The notes under the pieces: generated by a model
Told to the model about the DNA's origin: nothing
The model's database searches: none
Seen by the model: the letters and a program-made list of their open reading frames with translations, nothing else
Position numbers and translations under genes: made by a program
NCBI RefSeq assembly: GCF_030762805.1
Contig: NZ_CP129113.1
Span: 1 to 64,000, forward strand
Reading direction: 5' to 3'
DNA length: 64,000 bases
DNA from: Aciduricibacillus chroicocephali
GTDB taxonomy: Bacteria; Bacillota; Bacilli; Bacillales; Amphibacillaceae
In this document: positions 62,991 to 64,000 of the stretch, in pieces
How positions within the stretch are numbered: position 1 is the first letter of the stretch
How the letters are laid out: the number at the start of each line of letters is the position of its first letter

Positions 62991-63395
62991 CTATCTCACT
63001 GTGAATACCCAATCTACGCCAAACTTATCCCTCAATGAGCCATGCTGTTTTGCAAAGAATGTCTGTTGCAGTTCCATTCCTACTTTTGCATCTTCTTTGA
63101 GTGTGTTCCAAGCCTTTTGAGCTTCGATTTCGGAGTCGAACTCAACACTTATGGAGACCTTTCCTTCTCCTGTAAGGTTATTTCTCGTATCAGACCCCAT
63201 AATGATTCCTGAACCGGTCAATTTCATTTCAAGATGCAAGATCAGTTCTTTATCTTCCTTAAGTATAGGGAAGTTAGGATTGGCAGGCATATCACCATAT
63301 TTTTGTATTTTAATAATTTCACCATCAAAAGCAGTTTTATATAACTCAAAAGCCTTGGCAGCTTCACGATTGAATTTCAAATACGGTCTGATCAT
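62991..63395 (-). CDS. VOC-superfamily protein, PhnB-like
   Basis: A 134-residue protein of the vicinal-oxygen-chelate fold, PhnB/glyoxalase-like (MIRPYLKFNREAAKAFELYKT, GDMP ... LHLEMKLTGSGIIMGSD ... GSLRDKFGVDWVFTV). The catalytic metal ligands cannot be assigned with confidence, and PhnB-like members often lack known function. ATG at 63393-63395 follows GAGGAGCTG on the minus strand. It is not part of the B. subtilis gene order here (spoIIE region) and may be a recent insertion. Confidence 0.88.
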   Translation of the reverse strand: MIRPYLKFNREAAKAFELYKTAFDGEIIKIQKYGDMPANPNFPILKEDKELILHLEMKLTGSGIIMGSDTRNNLTGEGKVSISVEFDSEIEAQKAWNTLKEDAKVGMELQQTFFAKQHGSLRDKFGVDWVFTVR

Positions 63396-63498
63396 TTTAT
63401 TCAGCTCCTCGTTCTACTATCTATAAAGTCTACCCACTATAAATAACAAAGAATACTTTCGTTCAACCAATTGTTTTATAACAAAGTTTGAAACAAAA

Positions 63499-63533
63499 AA
63501 AGAGAACTCTTACAAATAGTAAGAGTTCTCTTT
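63499..63533 (-). terminator. tRNA-Met terminator
   Basis: Perfect 15-bp stem (AAAGAGAACTCTTAC / GTAAGAGTTCTCTTT) with a seven-T run on the minus strand. Confidence 0.92.
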
Positions 63534-63540
63534 AAAATGA

Positions 63541-63614
63541 TAGCGGCGGAGGGAATCGAACCCACGACCTCACGGGTATGAACCGTACGCTCTAGCCAGC
63601 TGAGCTACACCGCC
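63541..63614 (-). tRNA. tRNA-Met (anticodon CAT, elongator type)
   Basis: Minus strand begins GGCGGTGTAGCTCAGCTGG, anticodon loop TTCATAC giving CAT, T-loop TTCGATT, ending CGCCGCT + A73; CCA is not encoded. It is nearly identical to the B. subtilis elongator tRNA-Met next to yabR. The G1-U72 terminal pair is as in B. subtilis. The T-stem has GTGGG opposite CCCTC, leaving a U-U mismatch at 50-64. It lies on the opposite strand from B. subtilis. Confidence 0.95.
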
Positions 63615-63713
63615 ATGATTATTAACACAAGTGTTATCTTACAATATGGCAGACAAGTTGTCAAATGGTTTTTGCAAAAAAAAGTACAGGCAGCCTGATT
63701 GCTGCCTGTTTAA

Positions 63714-64000
63714 TTATTCAGCGCGAGAGAATTCGTGCACCCACACTTTCATTTTGGGTAACCACTTCATGCCGGGATGTAAGGCAAGAATTGAATCTTT
63801 ATAGGCTTCGAGAGTTTCGAATCCTTCTTTCTTCGCGTCATTTTCTGTTACTTCTCCGAGAGACTGTCTATATACACGCTCCACGACAAAGCGGTTGTCG
63901 CCAAGTTCCATGACTTCTCCAATATCGGCGTAGCGTCCATTGCGGCGTGTTGCTGTTTTGATGCCTGCAATTACTTTTTCAACATCGGCAGGCTTCGTAA
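63714..64000 (-). CDS. ASCH-domain protein (5' end outside window)
   Basis: Reading the minus strand from the window edge gives an uninterrupted frame: KPADVEKVIAGIKTATRRNG, then RYADIGEVMELGDNRFVVERV, ending VWVHEFSRAE. TKTATRR-like and the following GD-x-G-E pattern are typical of ASCH domains, which bind RNA or modified nucleosides. The internal ATG at 63909-63911 is not the start, since conserved domain sequence lies before it. The N-terminal part, perhaps 20-30 residues, is beyond 64000. Specific function unknown. Confidence 0.8.
   Translation of the reverse strand, partial: TKPADVEKVIAGIKTATRRNGRYADIGEVMELGDNRFVVERVYRQSLGEVTENDAKKEGFETLEAYKDSILALHPGMKWLPKMKVWVHEFSRAE

Overview
The window is an origin-proximal segment of a spore-forming Bacillaceae chromosome. 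It opens inside dnaA and runs in the usual Bacillus order (dnaA, dnaN, yaaA, recF, remB, gyrB, gyrA ... abrB, metG ... purR, spoVG, glmU, prs ... mfd, spoVT ... divIC, yabR). Spore genes (bofA, csfB, yabG, sspF, spoVG, fin, spoVT, sleL, yabP, yabQ) leave no doubt about an endospore former. Base composition is moderate, roughly low forties percent GC by eye. Gene content fits a Bacillaceae lineage outside the B. subtilis group; the genus cannot be fixed from memory.

Layout. 1-9070: replication initiation and gyrase, with the oriC unwinding region between dnaA and dnaN. 9074-16600: yaaC, guaB, dacA, pdxST and serS with its serine T-box leader. 16700-24400: a lineage-specific block with tRNA-Ser, proC, tRNA-Arg, a tiny membrane protein, acsA, an orphan lipoprotein, a decayed membrane-protein gene, the divergent hmp/nsrR nitric-oxide pair and a DJ-1/PfpI gene. 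It lies where B. subtilis has the deoxynucleoside kinases dck and dgk. 24460-31280: sleL, yaaI, tadA, an SRP RNA on the minus strand, the dnaX-yaaK-recR-yaaL run, bofA and csfB. 31340-39600: a thioredoxin-like gene, then a long operon from yaaO through tmk, darA, yaaR, holB, ricT, yabA, trmN6, yazA and rsmI, ending at convergent abrB. 39900-48600: metG, tatD, rnmV, rsmA, yabG, veg, sspF, ispE, purR, spoVG. 48850-62830: glmU, prs, ctc, pth, fin, mfd, spoVT, yabM, yabN, rqcP, yabP, yabQ, divIC, yabR. 62990-64000: a VOC-family gene, tRNA-Met and a 5'-truncated ASCH-domain gene, all on the minus strand.

The genes form a housekeeping core: DNA replication (dnaA/dnaN/dnaX/holB/yabA/gyrase), recombination and repair (recF, recR, mfd), translation (serS, metG, pth, rqcP, ctc, rsmA, rsmI, tadA), envelope precursors (glmU, ispE, dacA) and purine/PRPP metabolism (guaB, purR, prs). 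Sporulation genes are threaded through it, with recognisable sigma-F, sigma-G, sigma-H and possible sigma-E promoters.

The most unusual signal is a tandem pair of about 127-bp structured elements between sspF and ispE (46093-46372). Their three nested stems differ by compensatory base changes, and a short hairpin with a T-run follows before the ispE ribosome binding site. Other points: the SRP RNA is reversed relative to B. subtilis; the sleL ribosome binding site is buried in the yaaI terminator while a sigma-E-like promoter starts inside the hairpin loop; a near-perfect 25-bp palindrome sits at hmp/nsrR; yabR has a structured leader with a palindrome over its -10 box; and a small membrane-protein gene has lost both its start codon and its frame. 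No rRNA operon lies between gyrA and guaB or between bofA and csfB, where B. subtilis has them.
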